From Xanthoparmelia taractica (taxonomy: Eukaryota > Ascomycota > Lecanoromycetes > Lecanorales > Parmeliaceae): a stretch of DNA of 64,000 nt. This document shows, piece by piece, positions 55,585 through 64,000 of the stretch. The translations under genes were made by a program, and so were the position numbers. Positions within the stretch are counted from its first letter, which is position 1. Each line of letters opens with the position of its first letter. The notes below the pieces were generated by a model. That model did no database searches. It had not been told where the DNA came from and saw only the letters and a list, made by a program, of their open reading frames with translations. The stretch covers positions 1 to 64,000 of the forward strand of contig JANQBS010000129.1 in NCBI GenBank assembly GCA_033085395.1, in the 5' to 3' direction.

Positions 55585-56978
55585 AGCCTCCGAGCTCGCA
55601 TCGTTTCTCTCAAGAAGGAGCACCAAGCTTTGTCAAAAGATTTCGCCCAAGACGAACAACCACGCAGGAAATTGCTCGGTGTAATTCAGCAAGCAACAGC
55701 TATGCTTGAGGACCCTTCAGAGACTATATAGAAGCTTCTACTTCGGGCAAATGCCCTCTTCAAATACCAGCAGCAAGATCTAGCAAAGATGATTATGTTC
55801 TCGCCGACAATAAGCCCCATCTGAGTGTCTCTATCAGGACTGCCAATGAAATGGGTTTGTCCGATGCTCTCAATGAGAGCCAGAGGCCAAAGGGAGCCAC
55901 TGGGCTCGCGAGCAGCACTGGTGGTGACAAGCTGCTCATCGGAATCTCAATCTTGGTCTCATCATGTTGGGAGTCGGCAGTCACTCTTTCTAACCCACAT
56001 TCTAAGACCACTGGCTGCCACGCATGTGGTAATTGAGACGGCTTATGAGACTTACGCAGCTGGGCCTGTTTCGAAAGCATCGCCAACCCAGCGCTATTAG
56101 AAGATTTCCAGTTCCTGTCCATTTTTCGTTGAATTGTTCCGTACAGACGCTGACATGGCCCTGTAGGCACGATGAGGGAGCGCTCTGTTGTAACAAGTTT
56201 CACGAGTTCCTATTGCAGACAGGGTACAAGAACTTTGAAGACCCTATCTGCGCCTTTCAATATGCAGAAAACATTCAACTGCCATTCTTCCCCTGGATGA
56301 TGCAGCACTCCACGAAACTCACCAGCTTCCTTACTATGCCGGAGGACTGGCGAATTGGCACAGCCTAATGGTTTGAGATGTTCTCTACCGAAGAGTTACT
56401 CTTTAAAGGGGCAAAGACAGAGGTTGAAGACTCTACATTGCTTGTGGACGTCGCTGGGCGCCCTAGGTACGATATCCAAACCTTCAAAGATCGCTTCGCG
56501 AACCAGCCCGGACTACAGGATCTTTCTTCTGTTGTTAATGGTATCCAAGAGCTTCACCCAAATATCGTGAGAATGAAATATGACTTCTTTACCAAGCAGC
56601 CAACTAAAGGTAGGCGATGAACACCAGACATCATATGCATGCATCTACACTGCTCTAAGATCTTCGTTAGGAGCCCGAGCTTACCACTTCAGCTCAATCT
56701 GCCTCGACTGGTCCGACACAAAATGTCGCCAACTCCTCAGTAACACCGTCGCTGCCATAGACCCGGGCTATTCCACGATCCTGATCAACGACTGGGTCTT
56801 GCCCGATACCAGCAGTCCCCTCGTCCCGGCCCTCCTCGATATCCAGGCGCTTTCCGGCATGGAACGGACGCACACACAGTGGAAGTAGCTGTTGGAATCG
56901 GTGGGTTTGGAGATTGTCAGGTTTCGCACTGTCGGTAAGGAAACCGAGGGCTTGATTAAGCATGTAAGGAAGTTGTAG
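55585..56978 (+). pseudogene. nearly full-length O-methyltransferase pseudogene
   Basis: Plus-strand pieces, in order, match a fungal secondary-metabolite O-methyltransferase from end to end. They run ARIVSLKKEHQAL (N-terminal helix, 55590), SIRTANEMGLSDALNES and ASSTGGDKLL (about 55830-55945), VVIETAYETYAAGPVSKAL (about 56030-56085), and FHEFLLQTGYKNFEDP (about 56200-56250). They continue with WFEMFSTEELLFKGAKTE (56369 on), TLLVDVAGRPRYDIQTFKDRF (SAM loop, family: LVDIGGGRGHD), MKYDFFTKQP (56573-56602), and then in a new frame LDWSDTKCRQLL, AIDPGYSTILINDWVLPDT and LSGMERTHTQWK, ending VGKETEGLIKHVRKL at 56978. Stops lie at 55729, 56366, 56618 and 56886, with several frame changes. The SAM loop GGG is altered to AGR. 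No intact enzyme is encoded. Decay is milder than in the 18.5-kb copy. Confidence 0.75.
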
Positions 56979-57679
56979 GGAACCTTCGACTTTGCAGGCC
57001 GAGGTAGTATCATGCCTAGCGATGAGGATCGTCAAGCTACGGCGTTGTCGCAAACTTACAAAAACTCCCTGCAGTCAACGCTTACTCAAGACCAGACACT
57101 GGCGGACCTTCAAAACCGTCAAACTCAGATCTTCCATTTACCTTTCTGACGGTCGCAAATCACGTTCTGTAGCGCCAGTGGTAGACCGCAGTCGCAACAC
57201 TTACAAAAACGCACTCTGCTATACAAATAGATCCTCTTCCTCGCAGCACTATTCTGATTACGCCAAGCATTACTGCTGCCAAAATGCGCCGCATAACGAC
57301 TTTGTTTCAAATATGAGGATTCAAGGCTGAGTGAGGATGCCAAGTAGGGCTGAAAAAAGAAAGATGATGGATCGCGGATTGTGGGTGGCTTAGCCGAAGC
57401 CCTGAGACGGTCAGATTAGAATAGGGGGCTTCCGTCAGCTGTGCGCATGAGGAGGAACGACTATCAATAGGACTCATGTTGGGAGGATGATATTACTGTA
57501 TATCTGACTTTCATTCCATCACACATGTTTCGCTGTTCTTACTTGCGCGTGACCTTCTGTTCTTCTTCTTCTTTTCCTTCTTGCAGATACTCTCCGCACT
57601 GTCGATACCAAGGTACTTCTTTAAGATCTCTTAACGCTCGTTATATAAACAAAAGCAATATCATACCACCATCCACACC
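56979..57679. other. intergenic, no gene seen
   Basis: Short chance frames only. The last 150 bp are CT-rich, leading to the gene at 57680. Confidence 0.45.
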
Positions 57680-58273
57680 ATGCCCATCTTCCCCATCCCC
57701 CCCGGCCTCACCGCCCGCCTCAACACCACCCTCCCACCCTACAGTTCCGCAGCCGCGGACCCCCCACCACCTCTCTCCATAACCCGCCCAGAATCAATAC
57801 CACTGCCCCTTTCTCCATTGCCATCGCCATCGCCATACCCAGCACCAACAGCGCCTTCAACCTCACACCCAACCTCTACCTCAACAGCGCAAATCCCCCC
57901 ACCACCACCACCACCACCCGAATACTCCCCGTCAGTTTACTCGCAAAACCGCCTCTCGCACCAGCACCTATCAACCAACGCCACGGAGCTCGGCTTCCCC
58001 AGCTCGCCCGTACGGCCGTCGGCGAAGAAACATGCGGGCCATTTCATGGAGAGCCGGTCCGATCTTTCGATGCGGGTGGATTTGGAAGCGGGGACGGGAG
58101 GAGGAGGAGGAGCGGCGAAGGGAAAGGGTGCTTTTAAATTGTATCCGGTGGCGACGGAGAGGGATGTGGAGAGGCTTTATTGGAAGAGGGCGGTGGTGGG
58201 GTTGGGGATTGCGTTGGTGGTGGTGATTGTGGTTGTGGTGGCGGTGGGGGTGAGTTTGAAGGCGAGGGGGTAG
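57680..58273 (+). CDS. small proline-rich tail-anchored membrane protein
   Basis: Single exon, 197 aa, with a good start context (CACC before the ATG at 57680). The first ~85 residues are Pro/Ser/Thr-rich (with a run of eight prolines followed by EYSPS). A short region with SDLSMRVDLEAG and FKLYPVATERDVERLYWKR follows, and one strongly hydrophobic segment (VVGLGIALVVVIVVVVAVGVSL) at the extreme C-terminus ends in KARG. The layout suggests a tail-anchored or single-pass protein with a cytosolic N-terminus. The GC-rich codon use and coherent design support a real gene. No family is recognised. Confidence 0.6.
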   Translation: MPIFPIPPGLTARLNTTLPPYSSAAADPPPPLSITRPESIPLPLSPLPSPSPYPAPTAPSTSHPTSTSTAQIPPPPPPPPEYSPSVYSQNRLSHQHLSTNATELGFPSSPVRPSAKKHAGHFMESRSDLSMRVDLEAGTGGGGGAAKGKGAFKLYPVATERDVERLYWKRAVVGLGIALVVVIVVVVAVGVSLKARG

Positions 58274-59021
58274 TTATCGGGTGATGGGGTTGGGGGTGTG
58301 TTGGGGAGATTGGTTCGAGATTCGTCTTGGAATTGTACATGTAGTGATGGGTACATTGTTGGGAGCTGGCGCGGCGTTCAGCGAGTTCGGTATAGGAACG
58401 GCAAAACAGGCGGTTGTGTAGTTGTTATTCTCAATGTACAGAATATCTTGACATGTGGAGCCCAATTATTCAGGCATTCGTGCATTGTGGCATTTGCTGC
58501 AATTGTATGCGGATGAATCATGGCTGTCTTTGAAGCCTGTATTGAGCACCTCGAAGAAGCAAATCGTACTTCTTCTCGTCGGCTGTACGGAAGCCGGCGA
58601 CTAAGTAGCATAGTCTGCACATAAGTCGTCTATTATAGCGGGTTCTAATCGCGCAAATGACCGGTATTGCATCACTTAGTTGGACCTGAGACTGTCGGAA
58701 CTGGCGCTACCACATCTGCTGCGCTTGGAGTCGTTGAACTTGAGTCATACGCCATGAAGATCGGTTCACCTTTCTGACTGTACCAAAGGGTACAATTACT
58801 GAGGGTAGGGAGTAAAGAAGGCTTTTCTTTAGGGTGGTTGTTTCAGCAGATCCTTGAGGGCTGTTCGGTTCGCGGTTCTTGAGGGAAGAAATGTATGATG
58901 ACTAGTCCGTATAGAACTTTCGATAAGCTCAGAGGCTGCCGATGTAGCGCGCGATTTTTGCTTGTCTGTGTTCTGGTGCTACGCTGAGTCATGGCACACG
59001 AGCCCCTCAGTCCGACTTCTC
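58274..59021. other. intergenic, no gene seen
   Basis: 3' regions of two convergent small-protein genes. No supported coding content. Confidence 0.45.
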
Positions 59022-59351
59022 TCACTCATTGAGATGACCAACAATCTCAATAATCACCACCACAATGAATATCGCAACCAGTAGAAACGCCAACAGTATA
59101 AAGCAAGCCAGCGATCTATTTTTGCGTTCGCGAAGGCGAGACCGTCGGACAGTGCGCTCGACGTGGAAAAGAGCGGCTTCGGACTGTCCAGGCCACGGCA
59201 CAGATGGCCTGGGTGGCGAATACGCTGGTAATGAAGCGTCGTCTTCATTGGGTTGTGCCTCCAGTACAGTGGCTTCGACGCAGCCAGGTGGTTTGACTCC
59301 TGGTATATGTGCCGGGGTAGGGTAGGCGGGGCCGTAGGTTGGAGATGACAT
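59022..59351 (-). CDS. small tail-anchored membrane protein
   Basis: 109 aa from the ATG at 59351 on the minus strand. The frame is open further upstream but starts only at a GTG, so an upstream exon is possible. The N-terminus is Pro/Tyr-rich (SPTYGPAYPTPAHIPGVKP, later LPAYSPPRPSVPWPG). A basic stretch (RTVRRSRLRERKNRS) then precedes a C-terminal membrane segment (LACFILLAFLLVAIFIVVVIIEIVG) and a four-residue tail. The basic patch next to the membrane segment fits an N-cytosolic orientation. It has the same general layout as the protein at 57680 but no clear sequence similarity. Function unknown. Confidence 0.52.
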   Translation of the reverse strand: MSSPTYGPAYPTPAHIPGVKPPGCVEATVLEAQPNEDDASLPAYSPPRPSVPWPGQSEAALFHVERTVRRSRLRERKNRSLACFILLAFLLVAIFIVVVIIEIVGHLNE

Positions 59352-59465
59352 TGGCGAGGTGCCGGGGTTGTTGAGCTGTTGATTCAATGGTGAACGGCCG
59401 GACCTGCCGTTGGATACGCTGGTAATACAGAGACGAAGACCAAGTGAACAATGCGTGAAGCTCAC

Positions 59466-60085
59466 GAAAGGACGTGTACTTGAAATTGGAGATTACACAC
59501 ATCGTAAAGGAGCACATAGCATCCAAAATGTATACTGGTCAAGTCAACGATAGTTTGAGCCAGCGCTTATCAAGGTTGGGGCCTAGAAATCCGCAGCAAG
59601 GCTTTTAGTGAGCAATTGTGCGACCTCGGGGGTAAATCGTGCTGCGCCACGATCGCAACAGCAACAGTTCAAGAAAACCATCGAATCACAGTCTCGTGGT
59701 CCAGAAACTGAAAACGGCATCAAAGTAGCGGACGAGCTTAGAGGGTAAATAGGCTGACCACAGCCTTATCAAATGCGCGTGGCATAAGCCCAGCGGCTGG
59801 CCAGTGCGCCTGCAGCAACATTCCTGTCACCACCCCACCCGTGGCTCTTTCTAATTAACCGAGCCCGCTGCTGATTAGTTGCTATGTGTTCAGGCTGCGC
59901 ATCGGATTTATTTTTGCGACGTGGCTTTCAGTAATAGTCCTCGTCTGTCCCGCGATGGCAACACCGAGAGAACGCCCTTGCGAACAAGAACCTCTCGCAC
60001 ATACAATCCAGGGATGCCCTTGGAGACTTAAAAGTAACGTGAAAGAGCTTCTTCGCCCCTGTGATTGGGACATAGGACAGATGCT
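59466..60085. other. intergenic, no gene seen
   Basis: Upstream of the small tail-anchored gene and downstream of the CorA-like gene. No supported content. Confidence 0.45.
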
Positions 60086-62499
60086 CTATTCAATGACCCA
60101 AGGCTGATCGTTCACCTCCTCTTGTTCGGTCTGGCGTTTCCGTCTTCGAAACAGCCTAGCAAGGCTAAACTTTGGCGGTTCGGACAAATCCTCGGTTTTA
60201 GGTGTTGGACAGCCGTCAGCTGGTCTCTCTCCCCACCCCAAACCTACTATGACTGCAGGATGCAGCAGGGCGTAGAAGGGTATATACCATTCCGAGGGTT
60301 CCGGATTCTCGTGCTTCGGACGAAACGTCTCGAACCTTTGGCCCCGTTGCTTCCAGGCTTCGGTTCTGTCGCGCTTCATCGCCCGTACAATGTACTTCTT
60401 CTTATTGTCGTATATACGACCAAAGCCTTGGGCTAAGCTGTTGATGTTAAACATGGTGAAGTAAGTCAATAAAGCAACGATGATTACGACGTAGATCAGT
60501 GCGGTCATAGAGAATTGGTCATTGACGCTCCAAAGAGACTGAAGACTTGTCAGCACGAAAATCGCTTGTTTTCTGATATTGTCTTGACGTGTACTTGGTG
60601 GTTCTAAGTCCCCTTATTGAATTCAACCGACCCGGGCGCGAAACGAACAAGGCAGACTTACGGTGGTAAATGCAAGCGGGAGGAAGAAAATGCTGACGAA
60701 GGTGAGCAGCTTGACGTTTTCGCCTAGCCTCGTTGACGCCCTGCTTTCGATGACCGCGCTAGCATTGAACAGCTGCTGCTTGTCAGCTTCAGCCTCACTT
60801 ATCACGCTAGGACACATACAGCGTCCCTCAAGGCTTTCGTCGATGCAAGTTTTTGCCTAAATGATTCCCTTTGATTCTGCAAAACGCGGTACTGCCTTTC
60901 CGCAAAAGCTAATTGAAGCTGGTCATGCTCGGGTAGATCGTCCATCGAAGGTACTCGAGCAGCCTTATAAAGCTCCCATTGGGTGATGTTGTCAGTGATA
61001 CTAAGCTCGAATTCGGACAAGCAGTCGATCGCCCAGAAGTAACGTCTTGACCTTGAGAACGCGCCGTCGTCGAACAACAGGTTATCATGCTCTGCCGGTT
61101 TCATTAAAATGTCGCCACTATCTAATATATAGTCAAAATAGGACAGAAACTCTGCCCAACGGTCTGCAATCCTCTCTAGCCCCTGGCCTATTAGGTGCAG
61201 CTCAGCGCCCGGCTGGGTAAGTCTACCTAAAGCGTAGCCTAAGGCTTGTACTCTGCCCGGCGATGAAGCTCCCATGGGAAAAGAGGTGTTCTTGTCATTA
61301 TAAAAATGGTCTGGTGCAAGGACAAGTAGGGTCCAATACCGATTCGTATCCCCCGAAATCAGATCAGGATGCTGTAACGTATCTACAGATACAGGTGAAT
61401 ATATCTGGCCAAGGTCATTAGTATGCAGGTCATAGTCGACTTCGACCAACATCAGCTCACCGTGTACGCGCATTTGCGGAAATGCCAGCCGAGAGGATGT
61501 CCGTACAGTGGACCATGCTTCCAAAGCTCCTTGACCTGCCATTCTGTGACTTCGCGTATTTCGTAGAAGTCTGTGTGAAAACCATTCCAAGCGGTCGCAT
61601 AGGGGTTGGTTGTGATACCTCTCCGCTTGGTCTTCAAGTAATAATCCAAGTGATCCCATAATCCCACGACCATGTCTGTGCTAGTAAAGTATGGTATAAG
61701 TTGTTGGACCCCCCTCTTTTCGGTTAGTCTGATACTTTCACCAGTAGTAGCCCCTTGGTATAAGCTGGAACTAGTCAACGAAAGTCACGGAAGATCACAT
61801 CATTGCGACCTACATCAGCCTCGACCACGGCGCACTCTTTGATCCCTGAGCATCAACTTGGAGCTCTGACCCAAAGGCCTTATCGCCTAGCCTGTAGAGT
61901 CTGGTCTCGTCCGCCGCGTCAAAGTCAACCACCACGAAGTCATTGCCTGGATGAGCTCTCAAGTCATTGTCGAATTGACAAAGGAATTCAAGATCTCGCT
62001 CAACAGGTTGTCTGGATGTTGGGAAGCTGTCTATCGGTACTCCGAAAGGACTGTTACTCTTCAGGATATTGCTTTTGAAAAACTTCAGGGGCAGTCGATT
62101 ATCGTCGGGCATTTTCCAGCAATCTCCAAGGCGGGTTTCAAGCAGTTTGGAAAGGGAGAGATTGAAAAACCGGTCCAATTGGTTGATGCTCCATTGACCA
62201 TAGGGGACTTTGAACGTAGTGCTAGTCTCACGTGACGAGTCAACGCTTGTAGGTGTCCCCTTCCTAGAAGGTCGCGACTTGTCGGCAGAGGTGTAGAACA
62301 TCTCTCCCGCTCCTGTGTCTCTCCGGGTATCACCATGGCCATCGAGTCCATCTGCTGTTCCACCTCCATGGTTGATCTGCGTGTGGTATTCCAGGCTCTT
62401 GAATCGCTCCTCATGCCCTTCCAGCTTCGATTCGATGCGCTGCAAGACACTCAGGATGTCGTAAAGGATGTCTCTAGGCTGGATTGGTTCTGTCATCAT
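60086..62499 (-). CDS. CorA-like two-TM membrane protein
   Basis: Five exons on the minus strand: 62499-61814, 61770-61461, 61404-60820, 60775-60662 and 60538-60086. Introns are 43, 56, 44 and 123 nt with donors GTAGGT, GTGAGC, GTATGT and GTAAGT. All phases close, giving 715 aa. The N-terminal ~110 residues are coiled/disordered (DILYDILSVLQRIESKLEGHEERF). A large soluble domain follows (VTEWQVKELWKHGPL, RYWTLLVLAPDHFYND, YFWAIDCLSEFELSI). A long helix then leads into RASTRLGENVKLLTFVSIFFLPLAFTT (stalk and TM1, ~545-565) and SLWSVNDQF, then ALIYVVIIVALLTYFTMF (TM2, ~578-596), and a basic cytosolic tail. This is the fungal CorA-like Mg-transporter fold, but the GMN selectivity motif is absent (SLWS here), as in many fungal members. 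Ion transport is therefore uncertain. The third splice could also be three bases later. Confidence 0.82.
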
Positions 62500-64000
62500 A
62501 CACAAGGCTGGCTGGAGCGATCAGGCCAGGCACCAGCTCGAACTTGTTCATGCCTGACTTTGCTTAGATGCCTAGCAATAGTCTATCAGGTGCTACCGAC
62601 ACAACCCAGATACAATATGGGGTTGCGTTGCACATCATTGCTGGTGCTGTCGGCATGCGCGCCACTGTACGGAGAGCGTTGCACTGCCGACTCCTGCCTG
62701 AATTGAGATGACTAATCACTCGTAGGGCTGGACCACGAATATCAGATAACCCTTTTTTTGATTCCTTCAGCGTCACGTATGACATGACAACATGATAGCT
62801 CTACAAAGTCGCAGATTTGGTAATGTAACTTTCAAGTAAATCTGTACGCATGAATGATCGTGAGTTGGTTCGAAGAATACACAAAAATTACACGGCAAAT
62901 ACGATTCGACGTCGTAAAAGGGGAACTGCTTCTCAACGAATTCCCGATTGCGTCCTCTCGTCACCTGCATCAACAGGAACAGACATCTTCGACTTGAGTC
63001 TAGTGAGTGATGTAAGGAATGCCTTAATGCTCATGGCGTTATCGAAGTTACAGAATGGAGGTGAAGGAAACAATGAATGAAACGATGGAACCAAGTCTGA
63101 TCTTTATAGAGGGGATCAAAAGAATTCGTATCAAAAGATTGTTCTGCAGCGGATTCATAGATACATCTAGTTGTAAGGTTCTTCTCGTAGATTGACCAAG
63201 TTTGCGTGGCTTGGCAAGCAAGGGAGGGCATAAATGGAGCAAGTAAAGAACAGAAGAGGCGTGGGCGAGCATCCAGGGAGATGTCTGAAGTGGCATTTCT
63301 TACTGGGAGGTACAGATTGTATGGATTCTGAATCGGCTATACTAAGCCTGGCGATAGATGCTCGTGCCATGTTCATGTTCCATCAATGCTGTCGCCCGGT
63401 GTTGCGTCCCTTTGCTTAGATTTCCCAGGCTATTAGAAAGCGTCATTCATCAATGGCAGGCCCTTGGCAACGGCCCCTCGGATACCGAAGAATCGAATCG
63501 AGAACTGCGTTCGCCGAGACGTAAATTTATTCTCAGCGGCGTGATCAGAACCTGGGCGAGATCCATGGTATTGGATGAATCGCCATCAGCTCGGTCCTGA
63601 CCTTTTCTGAGCAAGCCACCAGATGTAATCGGCGGCTTGATCTTTCCAAGCTTGGGGGCATGAAAAGCTAGCTGGGACTTGCCCGTATGTCCATATCCTG
63701 TTCCAATCCGGGGAAATGTCCCAGTAACAGCTGAAGACTGCAGATTCCGGGTAGCCGCTGAAGAGTGTAAATTCCTTCACTTCCGCTCATGTCGTATTCG
63801 GCCCATAACTATAGTACGCGGTCTAATAGTACTAGTAGTTATAGGATCTACTCAGCAAGGTCCGTATTGAAGGCCATTTTGTACGGGTGTGAGAATAAAG
63901 TCATGGCCAAGCGAGCTAATCCAGACAGCAACTACAAAAACGACAAAGGCGCCGCAGAAGGCGAAGAAGGCGAAATAAAACTATTGCGAGGATGTCTGTG
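62500..64000. other. 1.5 kb at the window end, no gene supported
   Basis: Short frames on both strands (up to about 120 codons around 62335-62706, antisense to exon 1 of the CorA-like gene). A gene starting beyond 64000 could have its promoter here. Confidence 0.4.

Overview
The window is nuclear DNA from a filamentous ascomycete, most likely Pezizomycotina and perhaps a dothideomycete (class-level call is weak). The basis is: split genes with very short introns (43-63 nt, a few near 100-150 nt), GT..AG borders with CTAAC/CTGAC-like branch sites, pyrimidine-rich leaders, a scytalone dehydratase (DHN-melanin-type enzyme), a Bni4-like bud-neck protein, an ARFRP1/Arl3-type GTPase, a Dus1-type tRNA-dihydrouridine synthase and a fungal CorA-like protein. 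There are no operons, rRNA genes, CRISPR arrays or clear tRNA genes. Spliced gene models were built by hand, by joining reading frames at plausible splice sites and checking phase and protein continuity.

Layout. 0-10.4 kb: small secreted proteins (CAP/PR-1-like, PEBP-like, a Cys-containing orphan, a secreted SnoaL-like protein), a tubby/LURP-like protein and a scytalone dehydratase whose first intron appears to be GC-AG. 10.4-20 kb: a gene graveyard. A small orphan gene (12.4 kb) and a secreted 394-aa orphan (14.7 kb) sit among decayed remnants of a SAM methyltransferase (13 kb), an amidase (16.5 kb) and an O-methyltransferase (18.5 kb). 20-23.5 kb: a long CT-rich leader, a 589-aa orphan with one predicted membrane segment and a duplicated acidic tail, then a decayed ~69-bp tandem repeat. 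26.3-28.1 kb: Dus1.

28.5-38.4 kb holds the most interesting feature: three neighbouring genes that together could form a complete nucleotide-sugar pathway. They are (a) a fusion of an APH/choline-kinase-like domain with a degenerate nucleotidyltransferase and a degenerate HAD domain (minus), (b) a nucleotidyltransferase-HAD fusion with intact motifs (plus, divergent from a), and (c) a Golgi-type nucleotide-sugar transporter that appears to be fused, through a short intron, to a signal-anchored lumenal glycosyltransferase-like domain (minus, convergent with b). Kinase, sugar-nucleotide synthesis, phosphatase, import and transfer are thus in one 10-kb locus. I know of no described fungal system with this layout.

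38.4-46.9 kb is gene-poor, with micro- and minisatellites and a decayed C2H2 zinc-finger-type gene. 46.9-49.6 kb is Bni4-like. 52.6-55 kb has a Mid2-like single-pass surface protein and the ARFRP1/Arl3-type GTPase. 55.6-57 kb is a second, nearly full-length O-methyltransferase pseudogene. 57.7-62.5 kb has two small tail-anchored proline-rich proteins and a five-exon CorA-like membrane protein. The last 1.5 kb shows no gene I can support.
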